64,000 bases of DNA, from assembly GCA_937934115.1 (NCBI GenBank), contig CALHAH010000014.1, positions 38,381 through 102,380 on the forward strand, given 5' to 3'. The translations under genes and the position numbers were made by a program. Source of the stretch: an uncultured Thermoanaerobaculum sp. (lineage in GTDB: Bacteria; Acidobacteriota; Thermoanaerobaculia; Thermoanaerobaculales; Thermoanaerobaculaceae). The notes under the pieces are model-generated. The model saw nothing but the letters and a program-made list of their open reading frames with translations. It did not search any database and was not told the origin of the DNA. This document shows, one piece after another, positions 24,154 to 33,585 of the stretch (within the stretch, counting starts at the first letter, position 1; each line of letters begins with the position of its first letter).

Positions 24154-26161
24154 AGTGTGGGGAGTGGTCATGGTGCTCGCAGCAACGCATGTACGTGCAC
24201 AGGAGTCCCTGATTGCGCAGGAAACCAAACAGAGCGTTATTCAGGTGTTGGTGTCCCGGTTTGGCGCAGGGGAAGAGGCGCGCATCCGTCGGGGGGTGGA
24301 GCAGGTGGCTGCCCGCTGGTGGGTGGAAGACGGGGACAGGGATGCCTTTGTGGCTTTTTGCCGGGATAACTTCCTGCCTAGGGAGGAACTGGGGCCTGCC
24401 TTGGGGCGTTTGGAGGCGGCATTGGAGCAAGTGGAAGGGCACCTCCACGAAATTCGTCGGGAGCTCACCACCCCCTTGGATTTGGATACGGGCCCGGTGA
24501 TGCGGGTGGATGAGCTGCTGGCGCAATTGGACTTGGCAAGCCACCTTACGGAGGGCTTGTTCCGCACCAAGGTAGCCCACTGGGCGCTTTTGAACTTTCC
24601 GGTGCATTCGCTGGCCGAGCGTCTTGAGGAAGGCGCCAGTTGGGACCGGGAAACCTGGGCACGATCGCGGCTCATGGACCGCTTTGCCCTTCGTGTGCCG
24701 GCGCCGGTGACGCAAAGGGTAACGCAAGCGCTGTTGGCAGCTGACCAGTACATCGCTTCCTACAACATCCCCATGGACTTACTCCGCGACGGCTCGGGAG
24801 CGCCGCTTTTCCCCAAGGGCTTGCGGCTTATTAGCCACTGGGGCCTTCGGGATGAGCTGAAATCCTGGTACGGACAGCCAGGGGCTCTGCAAAGGCAGCG
24901 GCTGATCCAGCAACTCATGCTGCGCATCGTGCGGCAGGAAGTACCTCAGGGCTTCATTAACTCGGACCGCCTTCTCTACAACCCGTTCACCGGGGAAGTG
25001 CAAGCAGCCAACGGTTTTTCGCCTAACCCCGAAGAGCGGGCGTTGGAGCCCAATACCCGCTATGGGCTCTGGCTTGAAAATTTCCGCGCGTTGCGAGGGG
25101 TTGACCCTTATAGCCCCACCGCCCCTACGGCCATAGCCCGAGCCTTTGAGCTGGAGCGCCAAATCCCTGAGGAGGAGGTGGAAAGGGTGCTCCTTGAAGT
25201 GCTGGCGGCACCGGAAGTGCGAAAGCTTGGCAAGGTTATAGCGGAACGCTTGCGACGCCCTCTGGAGCCCTTTGACCTGTGGTACGCGGGCTTCAGTTCC
25301 CGTGCTGGGGTTGCAGAAGAAGAGCTGAACCGACGGGTTCGGCAGTTGTACCCCACGGTGGCCAGCTTCCAGAAGGATTTGCCCCACATCTTGCAAAAGC
25401 TGGGATTTGCTCCGGAAACCGCGGCTTTTCTCGCCGAACGCATCGTGGTGGACCCTGCCCGTGGTGCTGGTCACGCGTTAGGTGCTGTGCGTCGCCAAGA
25501 CAAGGCGCATTTGCGTACCCGCGTGGGGCGCGATGGTATGGATTACAAGGGCTTCAACATTGCCATCCACGAGCTTGGGCACAACGTGGAGCAGGTGTTT
25601 TCCCTCCACCGCATGGACCGGTGGGCCTTGGCTGGGGTTCCTAACAACGCCTTCACGGAGGCGTTTGCCTTTTCGTTCCAAGGCCGGGACTTGGAGCTCT
25701 TGGGCCTGGGGGCAAGCCGCAGTCGTGAGGAAGAAGCGTTGGGTACGTTGTGGGCCACCTACGAAATCGCCGGGGTTTCGTTGGTGGACATGAAGGTTTG
25801 GCGCTGGCTTTACCAGCACCCCGAGGCCACACCTCAGCAACTCAAAGAAGCCGTGCTTGCGGCGGCGCGGGAGGTTTGGAACGCCTACTTTTTGGATGTT
25901 CTTGGGAGCCGCGACTGCGAGCTTTTGGCCATTTACTCCCACATGGTCGCCTACCCTTTGTACCTGCCGGACTACGCCTTGGGGCACCTCATCGCCTTCC
26001 AAATTGGGGAAAAGCTGCGCGGACCAAACTTTGGCAAGGAGTTTGAGCGCATGGCCCGCATCGGCAGGGTCACCCCCAACTTGTGGCTAAAACAAGCGGT
26101 GGGGGCCCCGCTTTCGGCGGAGGCGCTTTTGCGGGCGGCGCGGGAAGCGCTTAAGCGGTAA
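24140..26161 (+). CDS. Secreted M3-like zinc metallopeptidase
   Basis: 673 residues with a signal peptide (VWGVVMVLAATHVRAQES). The gluzincin zinc site is HELGH (His477, Glu478, His481), with a likely third ligand Glu507 in NAFTEAFAFSF, the spacing of M3 oligopeptidases. The rest is mostly helical and diverged from PepF and Dcp. It is translationally coupled to dacB, so it probably acts outside the cytoplasmic membrane on peptides, possibly cell-wall derived. Subfamily and substrate are unknown. Confidence 0.8.
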   Translation: MIGFKVWGVVMVLAATHVRAQESLIAQETKQSVIQVLVSRFGAGEEARIRRGVEQVAARWWVEDGDRDAFVAFCRDNFLPREELGPALGRLEAALEQVEGHLHEIRRELTTPLDLDTGPVMRVDELLAQLDLASHLTEGLFRTKVAHWALLNFPVHSLAERLEEGASWDRETWARSRLMDRFALRVPAPVTQRVTQALLAADQYIASYNIPMDLLRDGSGAPLFPKGLRLISHWGLRDELKSWYGQPGALQRQRLIQQLMLRIVRQEVPQGFINSDRLLYNPFTGEVQAANGFSPNPEERALEPNTRYGLWLENFRALRGVDPYSPTAPTAIARAFELERQIPEEEVERVLLEVLAAPEVRKLGKVIAERLRRPLEPFDLWYAGFSSRAGVAEEELNRRVRQLYPTVASFQKDLPHILQKLGFAPETAAFLAERIVVDPARGAGHALGAVRRQDKAHLRTRVGRDGMDYKGFNIAIHELGHNVEQVFSLHRMDRWALAGVPNNAFTEAFAFSFQGRDLELLGLGASRSREEEALGTLWATYEIAGVSLVDMKVWRWLYQHPEATPQQLKEAVLAAAREVWNAYFLDVLGSRDCELLAIYSHMVAYPLYLPDYALGHLIAFQIGEKLRGPNFGKEFERMARIGRVTPNLWLKQAVGAPLSAEALLRAAREALKR

Positions 26162-26175
26162 GAGCTGAGGATCCC

Positions 26176-26184
26176 TGGTACAAT
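26176..26184 (+). promoter_or_regulatory. Extended -10 box of the E1 dehydrogenase gene
   Basis: TGG-TACAAT forms an extended -10. It lies 35 nt before the ATG at 26220, which has its own AGGAG ribosome site. Confidence 0.5.
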
Positions 26185-26219
26185 CTACCAAGTTTGTGAC
26201 CCAATCGCAGGAGCGCGGC

Positions 26220-28259
26220 ATGGGGGGAAAAACAGAGCAAACACGTGTGCCGGAACAGGAAGGCTCTTGGCTGGAGGTGGCGCGGCTTGTCTTGCGTTCG
26301 CGCTTGTTGGACGAGCTGGAGGAGCGGGAGCTGGTGCCCAAGGGCCTTGTGAAATACCAGTTTTCCGCCAAAGGCCACGAGCTGGCACAGGTTTTATTGG
26401 CAAAACACCTTGTGCACGCCCACGATGCAGCAGCTGTGTACTACCGCTCTCGCCCTTTTGCACTGGCGTGCGGTTTGAGCCTGGAGGAGGCCTTGCGTTC
26501 CTCCCTGGCGCGGCAAGGCTCCATGAGCGAAGGGCGGGACGTGGGGGTAATGTTCAACCTTCCCTCCCGCGGCGGCGTGACCATACTTCCCACCGCGGGC
26601 GATGTGGGTTCACAGTACGCGCCAGCAGCGGGATGGGCCCACGCGATCCTGTACCGCGCTGAGGTGCTGAGGGAAAGTAGTTGGCATGGGGCCGTTGCCG
26701 TTGCTTGTGGCGGCGATGGTTCGGTGGCGGCTAACGGCTTTTGGGCAGCTTTGGTCATGGCCACCACCCTGGAGCTCCCCATGCTTTTTGTTATCGAGGA
26801 CAATGGGCGTGCCATCTCGGCACCCTCGCGCTTGCAAACCCCTGGTGGGAACGTAGCTACCAACCTGCGCGGGTTTGGCAACCTTAAGGTTTTGGACGGT
26901 CGGGGTTTTGAACCAGAGGAAACCGCCAGGCTGGTGGCGCAGGCGGTAGGTTGGGTGCGGGGGCGCCGTGGCCCGTGCTTGCTGCGGTTGGAAGTGCCTC
27001 GCCTTGCGGGTCATACGTTCATTGATACCCAAGCTTACCGGGAGCTGGAAGAGCTCCGCCGGGAGCAGGAAAAAGACCCCGTTGTGCGGCTGCAGCGTGT
27101 GCTGGGTGAAAAGAGCTGGCAGCAACTGCACGCGGAGGTTCAAGAAGAGCTGGAGCAGGCCCTGCAGAAAGCTTTGGCGGCGCCGAAACCGCATCCGGAG
27201 AAAGCCGCCACTGGCGTTTTTGCCCCCGTAGCTCCAGGTTGCGGTTTGCAATGGCCCGAAGTTGCCCAGAGGCCAGCAGAGGGGCCACGCATTAACTTGG
27301 TGGAGGGAGTGCGGCGTGTTTTAGCCTCAGAGCTAGCGGCCAATCCCAGGCTTTTGGTTTTTGGGGAGGATGTGGGGGTCAAGGGTGGGGTCCATGGGGC
27401 CACTCTCGATCTCCAACGGCAATTCGGCCCCGAACGGGTTTTCGACACCTCCCTTTCGGAGGTGGGGATTTTGGGTCGGGCTGAAGGCATGGCCATGGCT
27501 GGTCTCCGCCCGGTTCCTGAAATTCAGTTCCGCAAGTACGCCGATCCTGCCTACGACACTCTCGTGGATATTGGTTTGGTGCGCTGGCGCACCGCGGGGA
27601 GGTTTACGGCGCCGGTGGTGGTGCGCATGCCCCTGGGTTTTGGCCGAAAAACCGGAGATCCATGGCACTCCTTTTCCGCGGAAGCGGTTTATGCCCACAC
27701 CTTGGGTTGGCGCATTGCCTTCCCCTCCAACGCCGCGGATGCGGTGGGGCTTTTGCGCGCCGCCGTGCGCGGGCAAGATCCTGTGATCTTTCTTGAGCAT
27801 CGGGCGCTGTTGGATGCTCCCGAAGCGCGCCGCCCGTACCCCGGTGACGACTACGTGCTTCCCTTTGGGGTGGCGGAAAGGCTTTTGGTGGGTGACCGTG
27901 TTACGGTGGTCACCTGGGGAGCCATGGTGTATCGCTGCCTGGCGGCGGCGGGGGGATTCCCGGGGCAGGTGGAGCTTTGGGATTTGCGCACCTTGTCCCC
28001 CTGGGATCGGGAAGCGGTGGTGGCTTCGGTTAAAAAAACAGGCCGTCTGTTGGTGGTTCACGAGGACACGGTAACCGCTGGCTTTGGGGGCGAGATCGTG
28101 GCTTGTGTGGTCAAGGAGGCGTTTGCCTTTTTGGATGCACCGCCCGTGCGTGTGGCGAGCCAGGATTGCCCTGTTCCCTACGACGCTGGCCTCGCCGATG
28201 CCGTGGTTCCCACCGTTGGCAAGATACGCGATGAGTTGAGCCGCCTTCTGCGTTTTTGA
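26220..28259 (+). CDS. Fused alpha-beta 2-oxoacid dehydrogenase E1 (branched-chain type)
   Basis: 679 residues. The alpha half carries the thiamine diphosphate motif CGGDGSVAANG...EDNG (Gly165-Asp166-Gly167 to Asn195). The beta half starts near residue 350 (INLVEGVRRVLASELAANP, VFGEDVGVKGGVHGAT). Known relatives decarboxylate branched-chain 2-oxoacids and pass the acyl group to a lipoyl E2. No E2 or E3 is adjacent. The ATG at 26220 has AGGAG upstream; a GTG at 26196 is an alternative 8 residues longer. Confidence 0.88.
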   Translation: MGGKTEQTRVPEQEGSWLEVARLVLRSRLLDELEERELVPKGLVKYQFSAKGHELAQVLLAKHLVHAHDAAAVYYRSRPFALACGLSLEEALRSSLARQGSMSEGRDVGVMFNLPSRGGVTILPTAGDVGSQYAPAAGWAHAILYRAEVLRESSWHGAVAVACGGDGSVAANGFWAALVMATTLELPMLFVIEDNGRAISAPSRLQTPGGNVATNLRGFGNLKVLDGRGFEPEETARLVAQAVGWVRGRRGPCLLRLEVPRLAGHTFIDTQAYRELEELRREQEKDPVVRLQRVLGEKSWQQLHAEVQEELEQALQKALAAPKPHPEKAATGVFAPVAPGCGLQWPEVAQRPAEGPRINLVEGVRRVLASELAANPRLLVFGEDVGVKGGVHGATLDLQRQFGPERVFDTSLSEVGILGRAEGMAMAGLRPVPEIQFRKYADPAYDTLVDIGLVRWRTAGRFTAPVVVRMPLGFGRKTGDPWHSFSAEAVYAHTLGWRIAFPSNAADAVGLLRAAVRGQDPVIFLEHRALLDAPEARRPYPGDDYVLPFGVAERLLVGDRVTVVTWGAMVYRCLAAAGGFPGQVELWDLRTLSPWDREAVVASVKKTGRLLVVHEDTVTAGFGGEIVACVVKEAFAFLDAPPVRVASQDCPVPYDAGLADAVVPTVGKIRDELSRLLRF

Positions 28260-28320
28260 GGCGATGCAAAACCTGGGGAGTCGGGTACAATCCCTTGCCC
28301 GTTGGGGCAGCGAGGTGCCC

Positions 28321-29163
28321 ATGGCAACCGTTCGTGTTGCGCACTCACCCGATGCGGATGATGCCTTTATGCACTATGCAGCCGTGCACGGCTTGGTGCA
28401 CACCCGCGGTTTGCACTTCGAAGAGGTTTTGGCGGATATCGAAACCCTAAACCAAGCCGCCCGTGAGGGTCGTTACGAGGTGACTGCCATTTCCATCCAC
28501 GCCTACGCTTACGTTGCCGACCGCTACGCCTTGCTTTCCTCCGGGGCTTCCATGGGGGACGGGTACGGGCCAGTGGTGATTGCGGCAAAACCCCTTACGC
28601 CGGCCGATCTTCGCGGCCAAACTGTTGCCACCCCCGGGCGGTGGACCTCGGCGCGCTTGGCTTTGCAGCTTTGGCAACCGGAAGCGTGCTGCGTGGATAT
28701 GCCCTTCGACCAAGTGGCTGCCGCCGTGCGCAGCGGCCAGGTGACGGCCGGGGTGCTTATCCATGAGGGCCAGCTCACGTACGGGGACGAGGGTTTTCAT
28801 TTGGTGGCGGATCTGGGCGCTTGGTGGCAGGCAAGGACAGGGCTACCGTTGCCTCTGGGCGGCAACGCCATCAGGAGGGACTTGCCTGTGGGCCTGGCCA
28901 GAAGGGTGGCGGCCGTGCTCTGGGATTCGGTGCGTTGGGCTTTGGAGAACCGCGCGCACGCCCTTGCTCACGCTCTGCCCTTTGCGCGCGGCTTGCGGCA
29001 GGAGCAGGCTGACCGTTTTGTGGGGATGTACGTGAACCGCTGGACCTTGGACTACGGCGCGGAGGGGCGGGAGGCGGTGCGCCGATTTTTGGAGGAAGGG
29101 GCGCAGGCGGGACGCGTTCCCTTTGTACCAGAGCTGGAGTTTGTGTACCCAGAAGAGGCGTAA
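28321..29163 (+). CDS. mqnD: MqnA/MqnD-family protein, probable 1,4-dihydroxy-6-naphthoate synthase
   Basis: 280 residues, a periplasmic-binding-protein fold used as an enzyme. It begins VRVAHSPDADDAFMHYAAVHG where MqnD has SPCPNDTF. It contains the domain-swap signature AISIHAYAYVADRYALLSSG and TGLPLPLGGNAIRRD. MqnD converts cyclic dehypoxanthinyl futalosine to dihydroxynaphthoate in the futalosine menaquinone pathway. The changed Cys-Pro-Asn positions leave some doubt about the substrate. GAGGTG lies before the ATG; TACAAT (28286-28291) is a probable -10. Confidence 0.7.
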   Translation: MATVRVAHSPDADDAFMHYAAVHGLVHTRGLHFEEVLADIETLNQAAREGRYEVTAISIHAYAYVADRYALLSSGASMGDGYGPVVIAAKPLTPADLRGQTVATPGRWTSARLALQLWQPEACCVDMPFDQVAAAVRSGQVTAGVLIHEGQLTYGDEGFHLVADLGAWWQARTGLPLPLGGNAIRRDLPVGLARRVAAVLWDSVRWALENRAHALAHALPFARGLRQEQADRFVGMYVNRWTLDYGAEGREAVRRFLEEGAQAGRVPFVPELEFVYPEEA

Positions 29164-29204
29164 AGCGCGTGCCCTTTCGCTGGCTTCAAGCCGGGGGCGG
29201 AAGC

Positions 29205-30875
29205 TTAAGGACGGCGCCCAATGCGGCGCTCGATTTCGCTGTGCGGCAAAGTCAAAACCACCGGCCGGCCGTGGGGGCAGCGGTAAGGGTCTTGGCAACG
29301 GGCAAGGTCGGCTAACAGCTGTTCCGCTTGCAGCGCTGCCAGGGGCGTGTTTTTCTTGATGGCAGCGCGACACGCCAGAAAAGCGGCGGTTTTTTCTTTC
29401 CAAGAGCGACCCGGAAAGGCATCCTGGGCCAGGTCCTCCAACAGACCCAAAACCAGGTCTCGGGCCTGGGCCGCTGGTACCGCTTGCGGCAACGCGCAAA
29501 CGCGCAAGGTGTTGCCCGATAAAAGCTCCAGCTGTACCCCTAGCTCGCCCAGCTCGTGAATGTGTTCCGCGGCTAGGGCGTACACGGCGGGGCTCACGGT
29601 GAGAATTTCAGGAAGCAGCAAGGATTGGGCAGGGGAAGGGCCTAAGTTTCCCAAGAGCCTCTCGTAAAGTACCCGCTCGTGCGCCACGTGCTGATCCACC
29701 AGTTGCAACCCCTCTTCGTTTTCCACCAGTAGGTACGTTTGCCGGTACTGGCCGAGATAGCGACCCCAAGGGGTGGCGAGTTGGGGGACGGGGAGGCTTT
29801 CGTTCGTAGGCGAAAGCTCTGCTGCCAGCGGGTGTTCGGCTACGGCAAACCGAAAACTGGACTGGTGGCTGAAGTGGGAAGGGGGTGAGCTCAAGCGCAC
29901 GGGCTCGGCGCCGTGCTGCTTGGCGAGGGCTGCCGTCAAGGTTGCGGCGAGAAAGCCTGTAATTGCACCGGGGTTGACAAAGCGCAGCTCTGCCTTGGCG
30001 GGGTGCACGTTGAAGTCCACTTCCTGGGGTGGCACCTCAAGGTGGAGGAAAAGGTCCGCCTGCCAGTCCCCCTTTACCGAGCGCAAAAGACGGGAGAGCG
30101 TGGCGGAAAGCAGACGGTCCTTCACCAAGCGTTGGTTTACCGCCACCACCACATGCCTGGCTGGCGTCGGGGGGAGGAGAAACGCTTCCAGGCGTATACC
30201 TCCCCGCTGGGCGATGATAGGGGGCTTGGGGTCAGCACCCAGGATCTGGGAAAGCCTATGGCTTCGGTGGGGCACGGGCGAAAAATGGAAAAGCTTGCGA
30301 CTGCCGTGCCAGAGGGTAAACGCCACCTGCGGATACGCGAAGGCAAAGCCTTGGAAAAGGTCCACGATGTACCTAAGTTCCGTGGCCTCGGAGCGTAAGA
30401 ACTTGCGGCGGGCAGGGGTGCGGGCGAAGAGCTGCTCTACCGTCACTTTGGTTCCTTGGGGCCGGGCGCAGGGCTCTTGCCCCAGCATTTTTCCGAACCG
30501 CACCCGCACTCGGCTGCCCTCTCCTGGAGCAGGCGCCGTTTCCAAGGTGAAATCGGACACGGCCGCAATGGAGGGCAGTGCTTCCCCCCGAAACCCTAGG
30601 GTCGTAAGGTGGCTCAAATCCTCGGCGCGCGCGATCTTGGAGGTGGCGTGGCGCTCCAGGGCAAGCATGGCGTCTTGGGCGTCCATCCCCACGCCATCGT
30701 CCTCCACGCTCACCAGCTCGCGGCCGCCGGCCAAAAGCTTCACTGTGATGCTGCGCGCTTGGGCGTCCAAAGCGTTTTCCACCAGTTCCTTGACCACCGA
30801 GGCTGGTCGCTCCACCACCTCGCCAGCGGCTATCTGGTTGATGACCGACTCAGGTAGCAGGCGGATTCGCCCCAT
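29205..30875 (-). CDS. mutL: DNA mismatch repair protein MutL
   Basis: 556 residues from the ATG at 30875. The N-terminal GHKL ATPase has IAAGEVVERPASVVKELVEN, DDGVGM and LGFRGEALPSIA. The C-terminal dimerisation/endonuclease domain has DQHVAHERVLYE (canonical DQHAAHE...E with Ala to Val), ACRAAIKKN and CPHGRP, so it should be a nicking MutL. It bridges MutS to downstream repair. TAGTCT lies 7 nt before the start, suggesting a leaderless mRNA. It is divergent from an acyl-CoA dehydrogenase gene. Confidence 0.95.
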   Translation of the reverse strand: MGRIRLLPESVINQIAAGEVVERPASVVKELVENALDAQARSITVKLLAGGRELVSVEDDGVGMDAQDAMLALERHATSKIARAEDLSHLTTLGFRGEALPSIAAVSDFTLETAPAPGEGSRVRVRFGKMLGQEPCARPQGTKVTVEQLFARTPARRKFLRSEATELRYIVDLFQGFAFAYPQVAFTLWHGSRKLFHFSPVPHRSHRLSQILGADPKPPIIAQRGGIRLEAFLLPPTPARHVVVAVNQRLVKDRLLSATLSRLLRSVKGDWQADLFLHLEVPPQEVDFNVHPAKAELRFVNPGAITGFLAATLTAALAKQHGAEPVRLSSPPSHFSHQSSFRFAVAEHPLAAELSPTNESLPVPQLATPWGRYLGQYRQTYLLVENEEGLQLVDQHVAHERVLYERLLGNLGPSPAQSLLLPEILTVSPAVYALAAEHIHELGELGVQLELLSGNTLRVCALPQAVPAAQARDLVLGLLEDLAQDAFPGRSWKEKTAAFLACRAAIKKNTPLAALQAEQLLADLARCQDPYRCPHGRPVVLTLPHSEIERRIGRRP

Positions 30876-30926
30876 GGGTAGAAGACTAGCGCACAAAACC
30901 TTAAACTTGGCGCCGGGAGGGTTGGC

Positions 30927-32090
30927 ATGGATTTTTCCTTTTCCGACCAACAGCTGATGATCCGCCGCATGGTGCGGGAGTTTGCGCGGGAGAGGGTGGC
31001 GCCGGGGGCCCGGGAGCGAGACGAGACCGGGCAGTTCCCCTGGGACATTTTCAAGGAAATGGCGGATCTTGGGCTTTTGGGCATGGTGACCCCCGAGGCG
31101 TACGGGGGTTCGGGTTTGGACGTGCTTTCCTACCTTATCGCTATCGAGGAGCTGGCGTGGGCGGATGCTTCCGTGGCGGTGGGTGTTTCCGTGCACAACT
31201 CCGTGTGTCAATGGCCCATCGTGCACTTTGCCAGCGAAGAGCTCAAGCGAAAGGTGTTGCCACCGTTGGCTGGAGGGGAGGTGCTGGGGGGTATCATGCT
31301 CACCGAGCCCGATGCGGGTTCTGACTTGGCGTCTTTGTCCACCACCTATCGGCAGGTGGGGGATGAGTTCGTGCTCTCCGGCTCCAAGATGTGGATCACC
31401 AACGCTGGCGTTGCCAAGTACTTCGTGATTTTGGCCACGAAAGACAAAAGTTTGGGCCATAGGGGCATTTCCGCTTTTGTCTTGGACGCCGAACAACCCG
31501 GCGTGCTCGTGGAGCCACCTGAAAAAAAGATGGGGCTGCGTGCCTCGGTCACGGCGGGAGTTACCTTGGAGGAGGCGCGAATTCCAGCGGAAAACCTCCT
31601 GGGGAAGGAGGGAGAAGGGTTCAAAATCGCCCTGGCAACGCTAGACCACTCGCGGTTGGGCATTGCCGCGCAAGCTCTGGGCATTGGCCAAAGGGCGCTG
31701 GACGCATCTTTGCAGTACGCGAAGGAACGTGTACAGTTTGGAAAACCCATCATCCAGCATCAGGCCATAGGCTTTCGCTTGGCGGATATGGACACGGAGC
31801 TGGAAGCGGCTCGCTGGCTTACCTACCGTGCGGCGTGGCTTGCGGATCAGGGGGGAAATATTTCCCGTACGTCAGCGCAGGCGAAGCTTTTGGCCACGGA
31901 AACCGCGAACCGCATTTGCAACTTTGCCGTGCAGGTTTTTGGGGGTTACGGGTACTCCCGCGAGTACGTTGTGGAAAGGCTTTACCGCGATGTGCGGGTT
32001 ACCACCGTGTACGAGGGCACCAGCGAAGTGCAACGCATGGTGATTGCGCGTGCTTTGGAACGCCTGGGTTCCACGGCTCCGGAATGTTGA
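30927..32090 (+). CDS. Acyl-CoA dehydrogenase (short-chain/butyryl type)
   Basis: 387 residues, the FAD-dependent alpha,beta-dehydrogenation step. Signatures are ITNAGVAKYFVILATKDKS in the middle domain, LDHSRLGIAAQALGIGQRAL, the FAD-site AVQVFGGYGYSREYVVERLY and YEGTSEVQRMVIAR. The catalytic Glu is expected in VYEGTSE. GGGAGGG precedes the ATG. The end overlaps the start of an ABC transporter gene, an unusual pairing. It may work with the dehydrogenase at 4916-5827. Confidence 0.93.
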   Translation: MDFSFSDQQLMIRRMVREFARERVAPGARERDETGQFPWDIFKEMADLGLLGMVTPEAYGGSGLDVLSYLIAIEELAWADASVAVGVSVHNSVCQWPIVHFASEELKRKVLPPLAGGEVLGGIMLTEPDAGSDLASLSTTYRQVGDEFVLSGSKMWITNAGVAKYFVILATKDKSLGHRGISAFVLDAEQPGVLVEPPEKKMGLRASVTAGVTLEEARIPAENLLGKEGEGFKIALATLDHSRLGIAAQALGIGQRALDASLQYAKERVQFGKPIIQHQAIGFRLADMDTELEAARWLTYRAAWLADQGGNISRTSAQAKLLATETANRICNFAVQVFGGYGYSREYVVERLYRDVRVTTVYEGTSEVQRMVIARALERLGSTAPEC

Positions 32091-33583
32091 GGCTTTGGGT
32101 TCTAGTCTTTGCGGTGTGGCAGCTTACGGCGGGGCGATGTGGGGCGCAAACCCCGCCCTTGATTTGGGGGGCAGACGCCGAGGGCGGTGCTCCCTACGTC
32201 TTTTATCACCAGGAAAGCGGGGAGCTGGTAGGGTTCGAGGTGGACCTGGCTCGGGCTCTGGAGCGGCAGCTGGGCCGGTCCATTGTTTTCCGGCAGTACG
32301 ACTTCAAAAGACTCGTGGAAGGTCTGGAGCGGCGGGATTTGGACTTCGTCATGAACGGGCTCGAGGTTACCCCCGATCGCGCAAAGCGGGTGCGGTTTAC
32401 TCGGCCTTACTACGTCTTTCGCTTACAGCTGGTGGTAAAAAAAGGCGGGCCGCAATATGAAACTTTGGCTTTGTGCCTGCAGGCCTCTGCCCGCATAGGA
32501 ACTTTGGAAAACAGCGCAGCTTCTCGGCTTTTGGCGGACGCGGGGGCGAAAGTTTCTTTGTACGATAGTCAAGTCACGCCTTTTGAGGACTTGCACTTGG
32601 GAAGACTCGATGCCCTGCTGTTGGATGTGCCCATCGTTAGGGCATTTGTGCGGAACTGGCCACAGCTGCTGGCGGTGGAACCGCCAATTCCCGGGCGGGG
32701 TTTTTACGCCATTGCCGTGAGGAAGGGGGACGAAACCTTGGCCGCGCAGTTGGACGCGGCCCTGGAAGTGCTGGCAAAAAGGGGCGAGCTGCGTACCATC
32801 CTGGAGCGATGGGGGCTTTGGGATCAAGGACAGGAGGAGCTTTTGCCTCCTGGCTTTTCTGAAGCGCTCACGGCCTCGCGGGCAGGTACGCCAGTGGCCG
32901 CGGGGCCTCCGCGGCGCCTTTTGACTTTGTCCCTTTTGGTAAGGGCGGCGGTGGTCACCCTTGCTCTTTCGGTGGCCAGCATGACGTTGGCGGTGTTGGT
33001 GGGGTTGGGGGTGGCGGTGGCGCGGCTGTACGGCCCCTCTTGGTTACGGGCGCTTGCTTTGGCGTACGTGGAGTTTTTCCGCGGCGTGCCCGTGCTGCTT
33101 TTGCTTTACCTCTTGTACTTTGGTTTGCCGGCGGCGTGGGCGGCGCTCACCGGGGCACCGGGGCTTTACGTCTCGCCGTTTTGGACATCGGTGGTGGGCT
33201 TGGGCCTGGCGTACGCAGCGTATGAGGCGGAAATTTACCGCGGTGCGCTGCAAGCCATTCCTCGCTCCCAGTGGGAAGCCGCGGCGAGCTTGGGGTTGTC
33301 ACCGAAGCAGACGTTTATCCACGTGGTTGTGCCGCAGGCCCTGAGGCTGGTGCTGCCGCCCTCTACTTCCGACTTCGTGGCACTTTTCAAGGACACGAGC
33401 CTGGCTGGCACCATCACCGTGGTGGAGCTGGCGAAACAATACCAGATCATCTCCACAGCGGGCGCGGACTTCCGGGTCCTGGTAGAGGCAGGCTTCATCA
33501 CCGCCTGCCTTTACCTTTTCATGTCGGTGCCGTTTGGGCACCTGGCGCGCAGGTGGGAACGTCGCGTGGTTTCTGTGAGGTAG
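32084..33583 (+). CDS. Polar amino-acid ABC transporter, fused substrate-binding protein and permease
   Basis: 499 residues from the ATG at 32084, which overlaps the preceding stop. A signal peptide (LWVLVFAVWQLTAGRCGA) leads into an SBP_bac_3 domain (residues ~25-250, YVFYHQESGELVGFEVDLAR). A HisM/GlnP-type permease follows (about 285-490) with the EAA loop near EAAASLGLSPKQTFIHVVVP. The fusion matches GlnP-type transporters of Gram-positives. The ATPase gene starts 2 bp after the stop. The substrate is not determinable. Confidence 0.88.
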   Translation: MLRLWVLVFAVWQLTAGRCGAQTPPLIWGADAEGGAPYVFYHQESGELVGFEVDLARALERQLGRSIVFRQYDFKRLVEGLERRDLDFVMNGLEVTPDRAKRVRFTRPYYVFRLQLVVKKGGPQYETLALCLQASARIGTLENSAASRLLADAGAKVSLYDSQVTPFEDLHLGRLDALLLDVPIVRAFVRNWPQLLAVEPPIPGRGFYAIAVRKGDETLAAQLDAALEVLAKRGELRTILERWGLWDQGQEELLPPGFSEALTASRAGTPVAAGPPRRLLTLSLLVRAAVVTLALSVASMTLAVLVGLGVAVARLYGPSWLRALALAYVEFFRGVPVLLLLYLLYFGLPAAWAALTGAPGLYVSPFWTSVVGLGLAYAAYEAEIYRGALQAIPRSQWEAAASLGLSPKQTFIHVVVPQALRLVLPPSTSDFVALFKDTSLAGTITVVELAKQYQIISTAGADFRVLVEAGFITACLYLFMSVPFGHLARRWERRVVSVR

Positions 33584-33585
33584 CC

